From NCBI GenBank assembly GCA_937942105.1, contig CALDFS010000205.1, forward strand, positions 1 through 23,609: 23,609 nucleotides of DNA, given 5' to 3'. Numbering within the stretch: position 1 is the first letter of the stretch; the number at the start of each line of letters is the position of its first letter. Positions 8,102-14,009 of the stretch are shown here, one piece after another. Source of the DNA: an uncultured Ruminococcus sp. (GTDB lineage: Bacteria > Bacillota > Clostridia > Oscillospirales > Ruminococcaceae). The notes beneath the pieces were generated by a model. The model saw nothing but the letters and a program-made list of their open reading frames with translations. It ran no database searches and was not told the DNA's origin. The position numbers and the translations under genes were made by a program.

Positions 8102-8344
8102 ATGGCAGTAAAAATTAGACTCAGAAGAATCGGCGCCAAGAAGGACCCCTTCTACAGAATAGTTGTAGCCGATTCCAGATATCCCAGAGACGGTCGTTTT
8201 ATCGAAGAGATTGGCTACTATGACCCCACTGTTGAGCCTTCCGTTCTGAAGGTCGACGCAGAGAAGGCCAAGAAGTGGATCGCAACCGGCGCTCAGCCCA
8301 CCGATACCGTTAAGGCTATCTTCAAGAAGAACGGCGTTATCTGA
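8102..8344 (+). CDS. rpsP: 30S ribosomal protein S16
   Basis: An 80-residue S16, a small-subunit assembly protein that binds 16S rRNA. The N-terminus MAVKIRLRRIGAKKDPFYRIVVADSR is nearly invariant in the family (quoted here only as landmarks: KIRLRRIG, KKDPFYRIVVADSR). RDGRFIEEIGYYDPT follows. The short C-terminus ends in KKNGVI. AGGTGG about ten bases upstream is the ribosome site. The order ffh-rpsP-khpA-rimM-trmD is conserved in Firmicutes. The 232 bases after it hold no credible gene, only a weak CAGC/GCTG hairpin followed by a T-run near 8350-8380. Confidence 0.98.
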   Translation: MAVKIRLRRIGAKKDPFYRIVVADSRYPRDGRFIEEIGYYDPTVEPSVLKVDAEKAKKWIATGAQPTDTVKAIFKKNGVI

Positions 8345-8576
8345 TTTTGGCAGCTCAAGTTGCTGTTGCGGCTTTTTTCAGCAGGGCGGTCGCTCCGGAA
8401 GAATTGCGCCCGGTCGTTCGCCTTGCTGATAATCGGAAAGCCGGAAAGAGCGAACTGCGATTCGATTCAGGAATCGTTTATCGCTTATCGCTTACACTAT
8501 TCGCATATCGTAAAAAGAAACCTACGCGCAGCCGGAAAGCGGCGGGCGCAGTATACTATTAGAAGGAAAGATAAAC

Positions 8577-8810
8577 ATGAAAGAACTTTTGAAAACTATT
8601 GCGGCGGAGCTTGTTGATAACAAGGAAGCCGTTGAAATAACCTGCGATGAGCCTAATGAGGACGGAGTTATTGTGTATCATCTGCACGTTGCGCCGGACG
8701 ATATGGGAAGAGTTATCGGCAAGCAGGGAAGAATAGCCAAGGCTATACGCACTCTTATGAGAGCGGGAGCCGCAAGGGTAAATGAGAAGATTATGGTAGA
8801 GATCGATTGA
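8577..8810 (+). CDS. khpA: KH-domain RNA-binding protein KhpA (YlqC)
   Basis: A 77-residue single KH domain. The GxxG loop is GKQG within DDMGRVIGKQGRIAKAIRTLM, the diagnostic KhpA segment. In other Firmicutes KhpA dimerises or pairs with KhpB/EloR, binds many RNAs and affects cell elongation and division. AGAAGGAAAG about eight bases upstream supports the ATG. It sits in the canonical place after rpsP but is cut off from rimM by a terminator and the hairpin array, so here it should be the last gene of its transcript. Confidence 0.95.
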   Translation: MKELLKTIAAELVDNKEAVEITCDEPNEDGVIVYHLHVAPDDMGRVIGKQGRIAKAIRTLMRAGAARVNEKIMVEID

Positions 8811-8846
8811 CGGCGGCAGGAGTTTGTAAGTAACCATAATTTGAGT

Positions 8847-8877
8847 AAAAAACAGCCTTTTTATGGGGCTGTTTTTT
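8847..8877. terminator. Bidirectional intrinsic terminator after khpA
   Basis: AACAGCC (8851-8857) pairs with GGCTGTT (8867-8873), flanked by an A-run on the left and TTTTTT (8872-8877) on the right. It separates khpA from the hairpin array and from rimM. Confidence 0.92.
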
Positions 8878-8967
8878 GTAGGAGGATAGTTTGTGCGGTT
8901 CCTATCGGTGCGCCCATTGGGGATTGCTCCATGACCCTACTTTCTGCGGACGCTGCACTTCCTGCGG

Positions 8968-9039
8968 GCGGAGGCTTGGACGGCGTTTAGCCGTCCGGGT
9001 GACTCACGTCACCCACGCGCCATGCGCGTAAGCCTCCGC
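8968..9039. other. 72-nt perfect cloverleaf with a zero-linker four-way junction
   Basis: The outer stem GCGGAGGCTT (8968-8977) pairs perfectly with AAGCCTCCGC (9030-9039). It directly encloses three perfect hairpins laid end to end: GGACGGC/GCCGTCC (8978-8984 with 8990-8996, loop GTTTA), GGGTGAC/GTCACCC (8997-9003 with 9008-9014, loop TCAC) and ACGCGC/GCGCGT (9015-9020 with 9024-9029, loop CAT). All 60 stem bases are paired Watson-Crick and there are no unpaired bases at the junction. It lacks tRNA arm sizes, a TTCG arm, an anticodon loop and CCA, so it is not a tRNA. The pattern is symmetric on both strands, so a DNA cruciform element or a structured RNA are both possible. I do not recognise a named family. 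Confidence 0.85.
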
Positions 9040-9050
9040 TACCCCGGACT

Positions 9051-9340
9051 GTTGGTGGGGCGCGCCTCCCCGGGTGACCCCACAACCGCCGTGAATCCTG
9101 TTCGGGAGACAGAGCGAGTGCATATATCAGCATTTTGTTTGAACTGCAAGTAAGTGCAGTCATGGTCGTGCTCGTCGCACGACCATAGTAGGACCCCCGG
9201 CGAGGGTCCTCCTACGTAAAAACAGTCCACCGGACTGTTTTTACTACCTCTCCTGCGCTTTTTTCGGAGAGGGATTTCGCTCCCTGCGGGGAGCGACGAG
9301 GGGCTCTGCCCCTACGACCCTGCAGCCTTGAAAGGCTGGC
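9051..9340. repeat. Array of consecutive hairpins in the khpA-rimM gap
   Basis: Downstream of the cloverleaf, inverted repeats follow one another: GTGGGG/CCCCAC (9055-9060 with 9078-9083); ACTGCA/TGCAGT (9143-9148 with 9155-9160); a 10-bp stem (9162-9171 with 9177-9186); AGGACCC/GGGTCCT (9190-9196 with 9204-9210); a 13-bp stem at 9216-9244 listed separately; CCTCTCC/GGAGAGG (9247-9253 with 9266-9272); TCGCTCCC/GGGAGCGA (9277-9284 with 9289-9296); AGGGGC/GCCCCT (9299-9304 with 9308-9313); and CAGCCTT/AAGGCTG (9323-9329 with 9332-9338). Stems are perfect, arms unrelated in sequence, loops mostly 2-7 bases with two longer ones (12 and 17). No gene is credible in 8811-9390. It looks like modular palindromic intergenic DNA or one large structured RNA. 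Confidence 0.75.
9216..9244. terminator. Perfect 13-bp bidirectional terminator-like hairpin
   Basis: GTAAAAACAGTCC (9216-9228) pairs with GGACTGTTTTTAC (9232-9244) around the loop ACC. The A-run on one side and T-run on the other would allow termination in either direction. It lies within the hairpin array and gives a second stop before rimM. Confidence 0.7.
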
Positions 9341-9390
9341 GAACTTTTTAAGTCTTTGTTGTTGAAAGTTAGTAATAGGAGGCTCATGCC

Positions 9391-9897
9391 ATGCAAAAAT
9401 ACCTCGAAACCGGAAAAATCGTCTCTATCCACGGGCTTAAGGGCGAAGTCAAAATCCAGCCATGGTGCGATTCACCCGAATATCTCTGCGGCTTTAAGCA
9501 CCTATATTCCAAAACCGGCGAGCATGTTTATGAAATCGAGCGCATCCGCCCGCAGGGGAACATGGTAATAGCCAAGATAAAAGGCATTGACGCCCCAGAG
9601 CAGGCGCAGGCAATGCGCGGAAAAGTTCTGTACATCGACCGTGAGGACGCCAAGCTTCCCGAAGGCTCCTACTTTGTTGCCGACCTTATCGGGCTTGACG
9701 TGCGCGACGAATCGGGGCGCAGCTACGGCGCAATCAGCGACGTTTTGCAGACCGGCGCCAATGACGTTTACGAGATAAAAAGTGATGACGGAAAGTTATA
9801 TTACATCCCTGCTATACCGTCGGTAGTGCTTTCAACCGATATTGAGGGCGGAATTATGACAATATATCCCATGGAGGGGCTGTTTGATGAGGATTGA
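9391..9897 (+). CDS. rimM: 16S rRNA processing protein RimM
   Basis: A 168-residue RimM, which binds S19 and helps mature the 30S head. The N-terminal reductase-like/RimM domain begins YLETGKIVSIHGLKGEVKIQPW, with GKIV..HGLKGEVK diagnostic. The PRC-barrel domain contains YFVADLIGLDV and ANDVYEI, followed by YYIPAIPSVV and DIEGGIMTIYPMEGL. The start is set by AGGAGG at 9377-9382. Its last 11 bases overlap trmD, indicating translational coupling. No clear sigma-A promoter was found between the last hairpin (9338) and the start, so its transcription probably starts within or before the hairpin array. Confidence 0.97.
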   Translation: MQKYLETGKIVSIHGLKGEVKIQPWCDSPEYLCGFKHLYSKTGEHVYEIERIRPQGNMVIAKIKGIDAPEQAQAMRGKVLYIDREDAKLPEGSYFVADLIGLDVRDESGRSYGAISDVLQTGANDVYEIKSDDGKLYYIPAIPSVVLSTDIEGGIMTIYPMEGLFDED

Positions 9898-10663
9898 CAT
9901 TGCAACACTCTTTCCGGAGCTTTGCGAAACCTGGCTCTCGGCAAGCATAGTCGGCAGAGCGCGCGACACGGGCGTTTTTGAGCTTCACTGCCATCAGATA
10001 CGCGATTATGCCTTCGACAAGCATCACCGGGTGGACGACACCCCATACAGCGAGCGTCAGGGAATGCTTATGATGGCGGAGCCGATATGGCAGTGCTACA
10101 AGGCTGTCGCGGGGGAGAGGAAGCCATACGTTGTGTTCATGTCGCCAAAAGGAAAAACCATGAATCAGGAAAAATTCAAGGAGCTTGCCAAAAAGACCGA
10201 CCTTTTCATACTCTGCGGGCATTACGAGGGCGTTGACCAGCGAGTCATAGACAAAATAGTTGACGAAGAGATATCGCTGGGCGACTTTGTTCTAACAGGC
10301 GGGGAGCTTCCCGCGGTGGTGCTGGTTGACGGCATAGCCCGAATGCTTGAAGGCACCCTTGGGCACGAGAATTCCTGCGAGGATGAGAGCCACTTCGACA
10401 GCCTTTTAGAGTACCCCCAATACACCCGCCCCGAGGTATGGGAAGGTATGCCTGTTCCGGAAGTACTGCTTTCGGGGCACAGAGAGAATATAATGAAATG
10501 GCGGCGGTACAAAAAGCTGGAGGAGACTTATAAGAAGCGCCCCGAGCTTCTGAAAAGCGCACAGCTTAGTATTGTTGACGAAGCAAATCTATCGGAAATA
10601 AGCGCGATTGCCGACGAGCACCCTCACATTTTTGACGGAATTGAAGACGGTGCTGAGGAATGA
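9887..10663 (+). CDS. trmD: tRNA (guanine-N1-)-methyltransferase TrmD
   Basis: Essential SPOUT-class enzyme that makes m1G37 in tRNAs with a G36, preventing +1 frameshifts. RIDIATLFPELCETWL opens the protein, and GHYEGVDQRVID begins at 111. The trefoil-knot SAM site SLGDFVLTGGELPAVVLVDG follows, then the C-terminal helical domain with YTRPEVWEGMPVPEVLLSGHR. The ATG at 9887 is preferred (258 residues): GGAGG at 9873-9877 is correctly spaced, while the TTG at 9884 would add one residue. The gene overlaps rimM by 11 bases. rplS, the usual next gene, is absent here. Confidence 0.98.
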   Translation: MRIDIATLFPELCETWLSASIVGRARDTGVFELHCHQIRDYAFDKHHRVDDTPYSERQGMLMMAEPIWQCYKAVAGERKPYVVFMSPKGKTMNQEKFKELAKKTDLFILCGHYEGVDQRVIDKIVDEEISLGDFVLTGGELPAVVLVDGIARMLEGTLGHENSCEDESHFDSLLEYPQYTRPEVWEGMPVPEVLLSGHRENIMKWRRYKKLEETYKKRPELLKSAQLSIVDEANLSEISAIADEHPHIFDGIEDGAEE

Positions 10664-10750
10664 CATCCACAAAAATGCGGCAATAATAGGCTTGTGATGT
10701 GAATATATGTAAAATGTTCATTGTCGATGTGCACAAAGTTGTTGACTGAT

Positions 10751-10787
10751 TTTATGCGGCTTGTTGGCATAAAGCAGATTTTTGCCC
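10751..10787 (+). terminator. Possible terminator after trmD
   Basis: TTTATGC (10751-10757) pairs with GCATAAA (10767-10773) over a 9-base loop, and ATTTTTG follows a few bases later. The stem is AT-rich and the T-run offset. The gap 10664-11007 otherwise holds the ptsH promoter and leader. Confidence 0.35.
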
Positions 10788-10816
10788 CAAAACGCAAAAT
10801 TAGTGATAATTGTCCG

Positions 10817-10845
10817 TTGACTAAATGATACTAAATTTGTATACT
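10817..10845 (+). promoter_or_regulatory. Sigma-A promoter for ptsH
   Basis: TTGACT (10817-10822) and TATACT (10840-10845) are 17 bases apart. The transcript should start near 10852, leaving a leader of about 155 bases before the ATG at 11008. I recognise no riboswitch in that leader. Confidence 0.8.
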
Positions 10846-11007
10846 GTAAAAAGTGAGGATTAAACTTGCTTCAGATAATGGCATGACGGCGGCACTTGCC
10901 TGCGGTGATTGTTCGCAGAATATAGCTGTCTCCCTGTGGTTTGAGGTAAGAAAGCAACATTCATTCAGAACCCTGTTTTTTATTATTGGAAATGGAGAGT
11001 TATTGGT

Positions 11008-11280
11008 ATGTTCGTAAAAGATGTAGTAGTTAAGAATCAGGTTGGTCTTCATGCCCGCCCTGCAACCTTCTTTATCCAGAAGGCAAACGAGTTCAAGTCT
11101 TCCATCTGGGTTGAAAAGGAAGAAAGGCGTGTAAACGGCAAGAGCCTTCTTGGCGTTCTTTCCCTCGGCATTATCGGCGGAACTTCCATAAGAATCATCG
11201 CCGACGGTGCAGACGAAGAGCTTGCAGTCAACAGCCTTGTTGCTCTTGTTGAAAGCGAATTCGCTGAGGATGCAAGATAA
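11008..11280 (+). CDS. ptsH: HPr family phosphocarrier protein
   Basis: A 90-residue HPr. The phosphotransferase site GLHARPA places the PEP/EI-phosphorylated histidine at His15, and KSLLGVLSLG puts the HPr-kinase target at Ser46, so both Gram-positive phosphorylation sites are present. This argues for HPr rather than Crh, which lacks His15. Its known roles are phosphate transfer to sugar-transport EIIA domains and, as HPr-Ser-P, CcpA-dependent carbon catabolite control. GGAG about ten bases upstream is the ribosome site. It is a single-gene unit between its own promoter and a strong terminator; no ptsI is adjacent. Confidence 0.95.
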   Translation: MFVKDVVVKNQVGLHARPATFFIQKANEFKSSIWVEKEERRVNGKSLLGVLSLGIIGGTSIRIIADGADEELAVNSLVALVESEFAEDAR

Positions 11281-11311
11281 TATTACTTGTTCTTTTAAAA
11301 GCTTAGCTGAT

Positions 11312-11347
11312 AAAAAAGCTCCGCTCCTTTTTGGTGCGGGCTTTTTT
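11312..11347. terminator. Intrinsic terminator after ptsH
   Basis: An A-rich GC stem (AAAAAAGC-CCGC pairing with GCGG-GCTTTTTT, one bulged T) around a T-rich loop ends in TTTTTT at 11342-11347. The flanking A- and T-runs could allow bidirectional use. Confidence 0.92.
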
Positions 11348-11379
11348 ATTGAGTGATACACATCTGCTGACCACTATTA

Positions 11380-11408
11380 TTGACTTTCAGGCAAATGTAT
11401 GATAGAAT
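11380..11408 (+). promoter_or_regulatory. Sigma-A promoter for the small ORF at 11446
   Basis: TTGACT (11380-11385) and TAGAAT (11403-11408) have a 17-base spacer. The start site would be near 11415, about 30 bases before the ATG. Confidence 0.75.
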
Positions 11409-11445
11409 AATATCAGCATAAAATATTACTGAACGGAGTGATGTT

Positions 11446-11679
11446 ATGAGCACAAGAGATATAGCCGCCGGAATATTGAATCAGCTCACCGAGGAACAGC
11501 TAAAGGGCTTTATAGCGCTTTTTCATGACATCGTGCCGGTAAAAGAGGATGATTCTGCCGAGCGTGAGGCTGCATTTGACCGTCTTGCCAAAATGCGCAA
11601 ATATATTCCCGACCTGGACGAAAAGAAGGAGCTTTCAGAATACAGGCAGGAGAGGTATGGTATCACCGTCAGACAATAG
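11446..11679 (+). CDS. Small antitoxin-like hypothetical protein
   Basis: A 77-residue acidic protein, mostly helical by composition, with TEEQLKGFIALFHDI near the N-terminus and IPDLDEKKELSEYRQERYG at the C-terminus. I recall similar short Clostridia proteins with this ending, but cannot assign a family with certainty. It has a good promoter, CGGAG eight bases before the ATG, and a strong terminator, so it is a real single-gene unit. No toxin partner lies on its strand; the YafQ/DinJ pair converges from the other side and has its own antitoxin. It may be an orphan antitoxin or small regulator. No function is claimed. Confidence 0.75.
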   Translation: MSTRDIAAGILNQLTEEQLKGFIALFHDIVPVKEDDSAEREAAFDRLAKMRKYIPDLDEKKELSEYRQERYGITVRQ

Positions 11680-11694
11680 TTAAATAAATAAACC

Positions 11695-11733
11695 AACGCC
11701 GCATTCTCAGCTGTCGATTGAGAATGCGGCGTT
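11695..11733. terminator. Strong convergent hairpin terminator
   Basis: AACGCCGCATTCTCA (11695-11709) pairs perfectly with TGAGAATGCGGCGTT (11719-11733), 15 pairs. The T-run is weak in either direction. It lies between the plus-strand ORF and the minus-strand toxin-antitoxin operon and probably serves both. Confidence 0.75.
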
Positions 11734-11751
11734 TGATTATTGATTTCATTG

Positions 11752-12030
11752 TTACCTAAAAAGCTCGGAATGACTTCCGACGCGGTTCAGAAGAAGAACA
11801 AGAACATCATCAAATATTTCGTAAATCAACAGCCAATTCGGTTCAATATGACATTCCCGACAGCCCAGATATTCTCCGGTCAAATCATGGTCACGATATT
11901 GGGGTTCAAGCGGCTTGCCGTTGGCTAATTGTTCTATTACTTTTAGAAGCTTATCGGTATTCTTGCCCTGCTTTTTAGCCAATTTCAAATCCTTTTTAAA
12001 CTTTGTTGTAAACCTGACTTCATACTTCAT
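11752..12030 (-). CDS. yafQ: YafQ/RelE-family mRNA interferase toxin
   Basis: A 92-residue toxin of the YafQ branch of RelE/ParE, ribosome-dependent endoribonucleases in the known members. Active-site positions of E. coli YafQ (His50, His63, Asp67, Trp68, His87, Phe91) correspond here to His48, His61, Asn65, Trp66, His87 and Phe91 (HIEPNW; GSHSELF). The Asp-to-Asn change at 65 (codon AAT) is unusual and may weaken activity. Its ATG overlaps the antitoxin stop by four bases, the usual coupled order with antitoxin first. It ends just before the convergent terminator at 11695-11733. Confidence 0.93.
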   Translation of the reverse strand: MKYEVRFTTKFKKDLKLAKKQGKNTDKLLKVIEQLANGKPLEPQYRDHDLTGEYLGCRECHIEPNWLLIYEIFDDVLVLLLNRVGSHSELFR

Positions 12031-12299
12031 AGATCAAGTGCTGCCTTCAGCTCCTCCATGCTCTTATACCCCTTTGCGGATTTATCATGCGCGAGCCGCC
12101 TGCCCTCCTCAATAGCCGCGGCTGTCTCGTCGTTGGGAACAAACAGCTTCAACTCAAAAGGAATACCGTTTTCGCGGATGGTCTGCCGCAGGAAGATATT
12201 CACCGCCGTGGTCATATTCAGCCCAAGCTCCTCAAAAATCCTTTCCGCCGCCGCCTTGACGGCTTTGTCAGTGCGGATGTTCAGATTTGTACTCTCCAC
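12027..12299 (-). CDS. dinJ: DinJ/RelB-family antitoxin
   Basis: A 90-residue ribbon-helix-helix antitoxin. NLNIRTDKAVKAAAERIFEELGLNMTTAVNIFLRQ is the family's DNA-binding half (seen as TNLNIRTD, FEELGLNMTTA and VNIFLRQ), and the C-terminal acidic tail should wrap the toxin. Translation starts at GTG (12299), set by GGAGGTGA four bases before it. It is the first gene of the operon, overlaps the toxin by four bases, and probably represses its own promoter through the palindrome on the -10 box. Confidence 0.94.
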   Translation of the reverse strand: MESTNLNIRTDKAVKAAAERIFEELGLNMTTAVNIFLRQTIRENGIPFELKLFVPNDETAAAIEEGRRLAHDKSAKGYKSMEELKAALDL

Positions 12300-12325
12300 A
12301 AAATCACCTCCATGGTTATTCTATG

Positions 12326-12357
12326 ATGATTATATCATGGTATGTGCATAATGTCAA
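12326..12357 (-). promoter_or_regulatory. Consensus promoter and operator of the toxin-antitoxin operon
   Basis: Read on the minus strand, TTGACA (12357-12352) and TATAAT (12334-12329) match consensus with 17 bases between. The perfect palindrome ATGAT-TAT-ATCAT (12326-12338) covers the -10 box and is a likely site for antitoxin autorepression. Confidence 0.9.
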
Positions 12358-12546
12358 TACAAAGTGTTGGTTATATACGAATCACATCACAATAATCCGT
12401 GACATAAGCTTAAAATATAGGGCGCATATTAATGCTAATTGATATATATAATATCCTAAAAAATCCAGCAAAAATGCCTCTATTTTTATAGCTTGGTGAT
12501 AATGTATAAAAAAATATAAAAATATTTTACCTATTCATAATTTATT

Positions 12547-12576
12547 AACACATTTGCCGAAAAAATGTGTTACAAT
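12547..12576 (+). promoter_or_regulatory. Extended -10 promoter with adjoining inverted repeat, upstream of the CdaR/PucR-like gene
   Basis: AACACATTT (12547-12555) and AAATGTGTT (12563-12571) form a perfect 9-bp inverted repeat with a 7-base centre. It runs straight into TG-T-TACAAT (12568-12576), an extended -10; no good -35 is present. The repeat occupies the -35/spacer region, as expected of an operator. The rest of 12358-12546 is AT-rich and shows nothing else. Confidence 0.55.
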
Positions 12577-12650
12577 TTGTAATAATTGATGAAGTGGGCG
12601 TTTGCGATAAAATCACGCCTAAATTAATAATTTTATAAGGAGTATGCAGT

Positions 12651-13736
12651 ATGTCTAACAGATTGTTTCAGGGAGTTCTCCAGCAGATGCACGATATCAT
12701 TAATTGCGAAATAGGAGTTATAGACTGCGATGCGCTTGTAATAGCGTGCAGCGATTCCTCAAGAATCGGATATACAAACGAATTCATTTCCTTGGACCTT
12801 AACGAGACATATGATTATTTTATCAGGGACGGTTATACCTATATGCCCTTCGGTCCTAAGCCAAAGAACGAGTATTACGCTTTCGTTGAGGGCACGGATG
12901 AAACTGCTTATAAGTATGTTTCCCTTTTGAGCGTTGCGCTTTCCAATTTGCAACAGTTCTATGATGAAAAGTATGACCGCAACAACTTCGTCAAAAACGT
13001 CGTGCTGGATAATATCCTGCCGGGCGATATCCAGCTGAAAGCAAGGGAACTTCACTTCAATTCCAGCGTTACAAGGGTGGTATTCCTTATAAGAATAGTC
13101 GCCTCGAACGATGTTTCCGCGTTTGACGTTATACAGAACCTCTTCCCGGATAAATCAAAGGACTTTGTTTTCACCATCTCCGAAACGGATATAGTTCTTA
13201 TCAAGGAAGTAAGACCGAATATCGAATCGGGCGATCTTGAAAAGCTTGCCTTTTCGATAGCCGATACCCTTTTGAGCGAGTTCTATACAAGAGTAAATAT
13301 CGGCGTGGGAACGGTTGTTGACAATGTAAGAAACCTTGCTGTTTCGTTCAGAGAGGCTCAGATTGCTTTAGAGGTCGGCAAGGTGTTCGATACCGACAAG
13401 TCGATTATCAGCTACGAAAACTTGGGCATTGCAAGGCTTATTTACCACCTGCCCACCAACCTGTGCGAGACATTTCTTAAAGAGGTCTTCAAAAAAGGCT
13501 CAATCGAATCGCTCGACCAGGAAACCTTGTTTACAATTCAGAAATTCTTTGAAAACAATCTGAACGTTTCCGAAACATCAAGGAAGCTGTTTGTGCATAG
13601 AAACACCTTAGTTTACCGCCTTGAAAAAATCAAGAAGCTTACCGGTCTGGATCTGCGCGAGTTTGACCATGCTATAATCTTCAAGATTGCGCTTATGGTC
13701 AAGAAGTATCTTTCTTCAAACCCGGTTAAATTCTGA
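12651..13736 (+). CDS. CdaR/PucR-family transcriptional regulator
   Basis: A 361-residue cytoplasmic regulator. The C-terminal 60 residues are the PucR/CdaR helix-turn-helix: FFENNLNVSETSRKLFVHRNTLVYRLEKI, then the conserved GLDLREFDHAIIFKIAL. The middle (about 125-265) resembles the CdaR GGDEF-like domain, including TRVNIGVGTVVDNVRNLAVSFREAQIALEVG. The N-terminal 110 residues resemble a small sensory domain (IGVIDCDALVIACSD) rather than a standard sugar-diacid domain; the ligand is unknown. AAGGAG at 12637-12642 sets the start. It is monocistronic, with two hairpins after it, and precedes ftsEX, but a regulatory link to ftsEX is only a guess. Confidence 0.88.
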   Translation: MSNRLFQGVLQQMHDIINCEIGVIDCDALVIACSDSSRIGYTNEFISLDLNETYDYFIRDGYTYMPFGPKPKNEYYAFVEGTDETAYKYVSLLSVALSNLQQFYDEKYDRNNFVKNVVLDNILPGDIQLKARELHFNSSVTRVVFLIRIVASNDVSAFDVIQNLFPDKSKDFVFTISETDIVLIKEVRPNIESGDLEKLAFSIADTLLSEFYTRVNIGVGTVVDNVRNLAVSFREAQIALEVGKVFDTDKSIISYENLGIARLIYHLPTNLCETFLKEVFKKGSIESLDQETLFTIQKFFENNLNVSETSRKLFVHRNTLVYRLEKIKKLTGLDLREFDHAIIFKIALMVKKYLSSNPVKF

Positions 13737-13837
13737 TGCAAAGGTACCTCCTTGATTGACTGATCTCATTGACGCGCGGCAAAGCCCTTATAATTATTTG
13801 CTAACACTTATTCATGATAGAGAACCCTTGGAAGAAT

Positions 13838-13868
13838 CCGCACCGCTTTCGGAAATGCTGCGGTGCGG
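13838..13868 (+). terminator. GC-rich hairpin after the CdaR/PucR-like gene
   Basis: CCGCACCGC (13838-13846) pairs with GCGGTGCGG (13860-13868). It is strong but lacks a U-tract. Confidence 0.5.
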
Positions 13869-13897
13869 ACTCTTGAAGGCGCGTCGGATAAACAATT

Positions 13898-13928
13898 AAG
13901 GAGCAGACTGTAATGGCTTGCTCCTTTT
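13898..13928 (+). terminator. Intrinsic terminator before ftsE
   Basis: AAGGAGCA (13898-13905) pairs with TGCTCCTT (13919-13926), ending in TTTT. It isolates the regulator from the ftsE operon. Confidence 0.75.
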
Positions 13929-13991
13929 GTCATCTTACAGTATTTATCAATTGATGAATCCGCCCTGTGTTTGTACAAAAGAAAGGATATT

Positions 13992-14009
13992 ATGATTAAC
14001 AATGGTTGA
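13992..14009 (+). other. Possible five-codon leader ORF overlapping the ftsE start
   Basis: ATGATTAACAATGGTTGA lies four bases after AAAGGA (13982-13987), whereas that ribosome site is 14 bases from the ftsE ATG at 14002. The mini-ORF is in another frame and stops just inside ftsE, an arrangement that could allow stop-and-restart coupling. Chance occurrence is also plausible. Confidence 0.3.

Noticed and set aside
8347..8617. Two overlapping open frames (71 and 85 codons) between rpsP and khpA
   Set aside because: No ribosome sites, basic low-complexity translations, and one runs into khpA in another frame.
8968..9039. tRNA gene, because of the cloverleaf and 72-nt length
   Set aside because: Arm and loop sizes, lack of a T-arm TTC motif, lack of a 7-base anticodon loop and absence of junction nucleotides rule out a tRNA.
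8960..9340. CRISPR array
   Set aside because: The palindromes do not share a common repeat and there are no regular spacers.
9039..9432. Minus-strand open frames in the hairpin array (63 and 62 codons)
   Set aside because: They cross perfect hairpins, lack ribosome sites, and one overlaps the rimM start.
10852..11007. Riboswitch in the ptsH leader
   Set aside because: The leader is long but I could not identify any known riboswitch core or a terminator/antiterminator pair.
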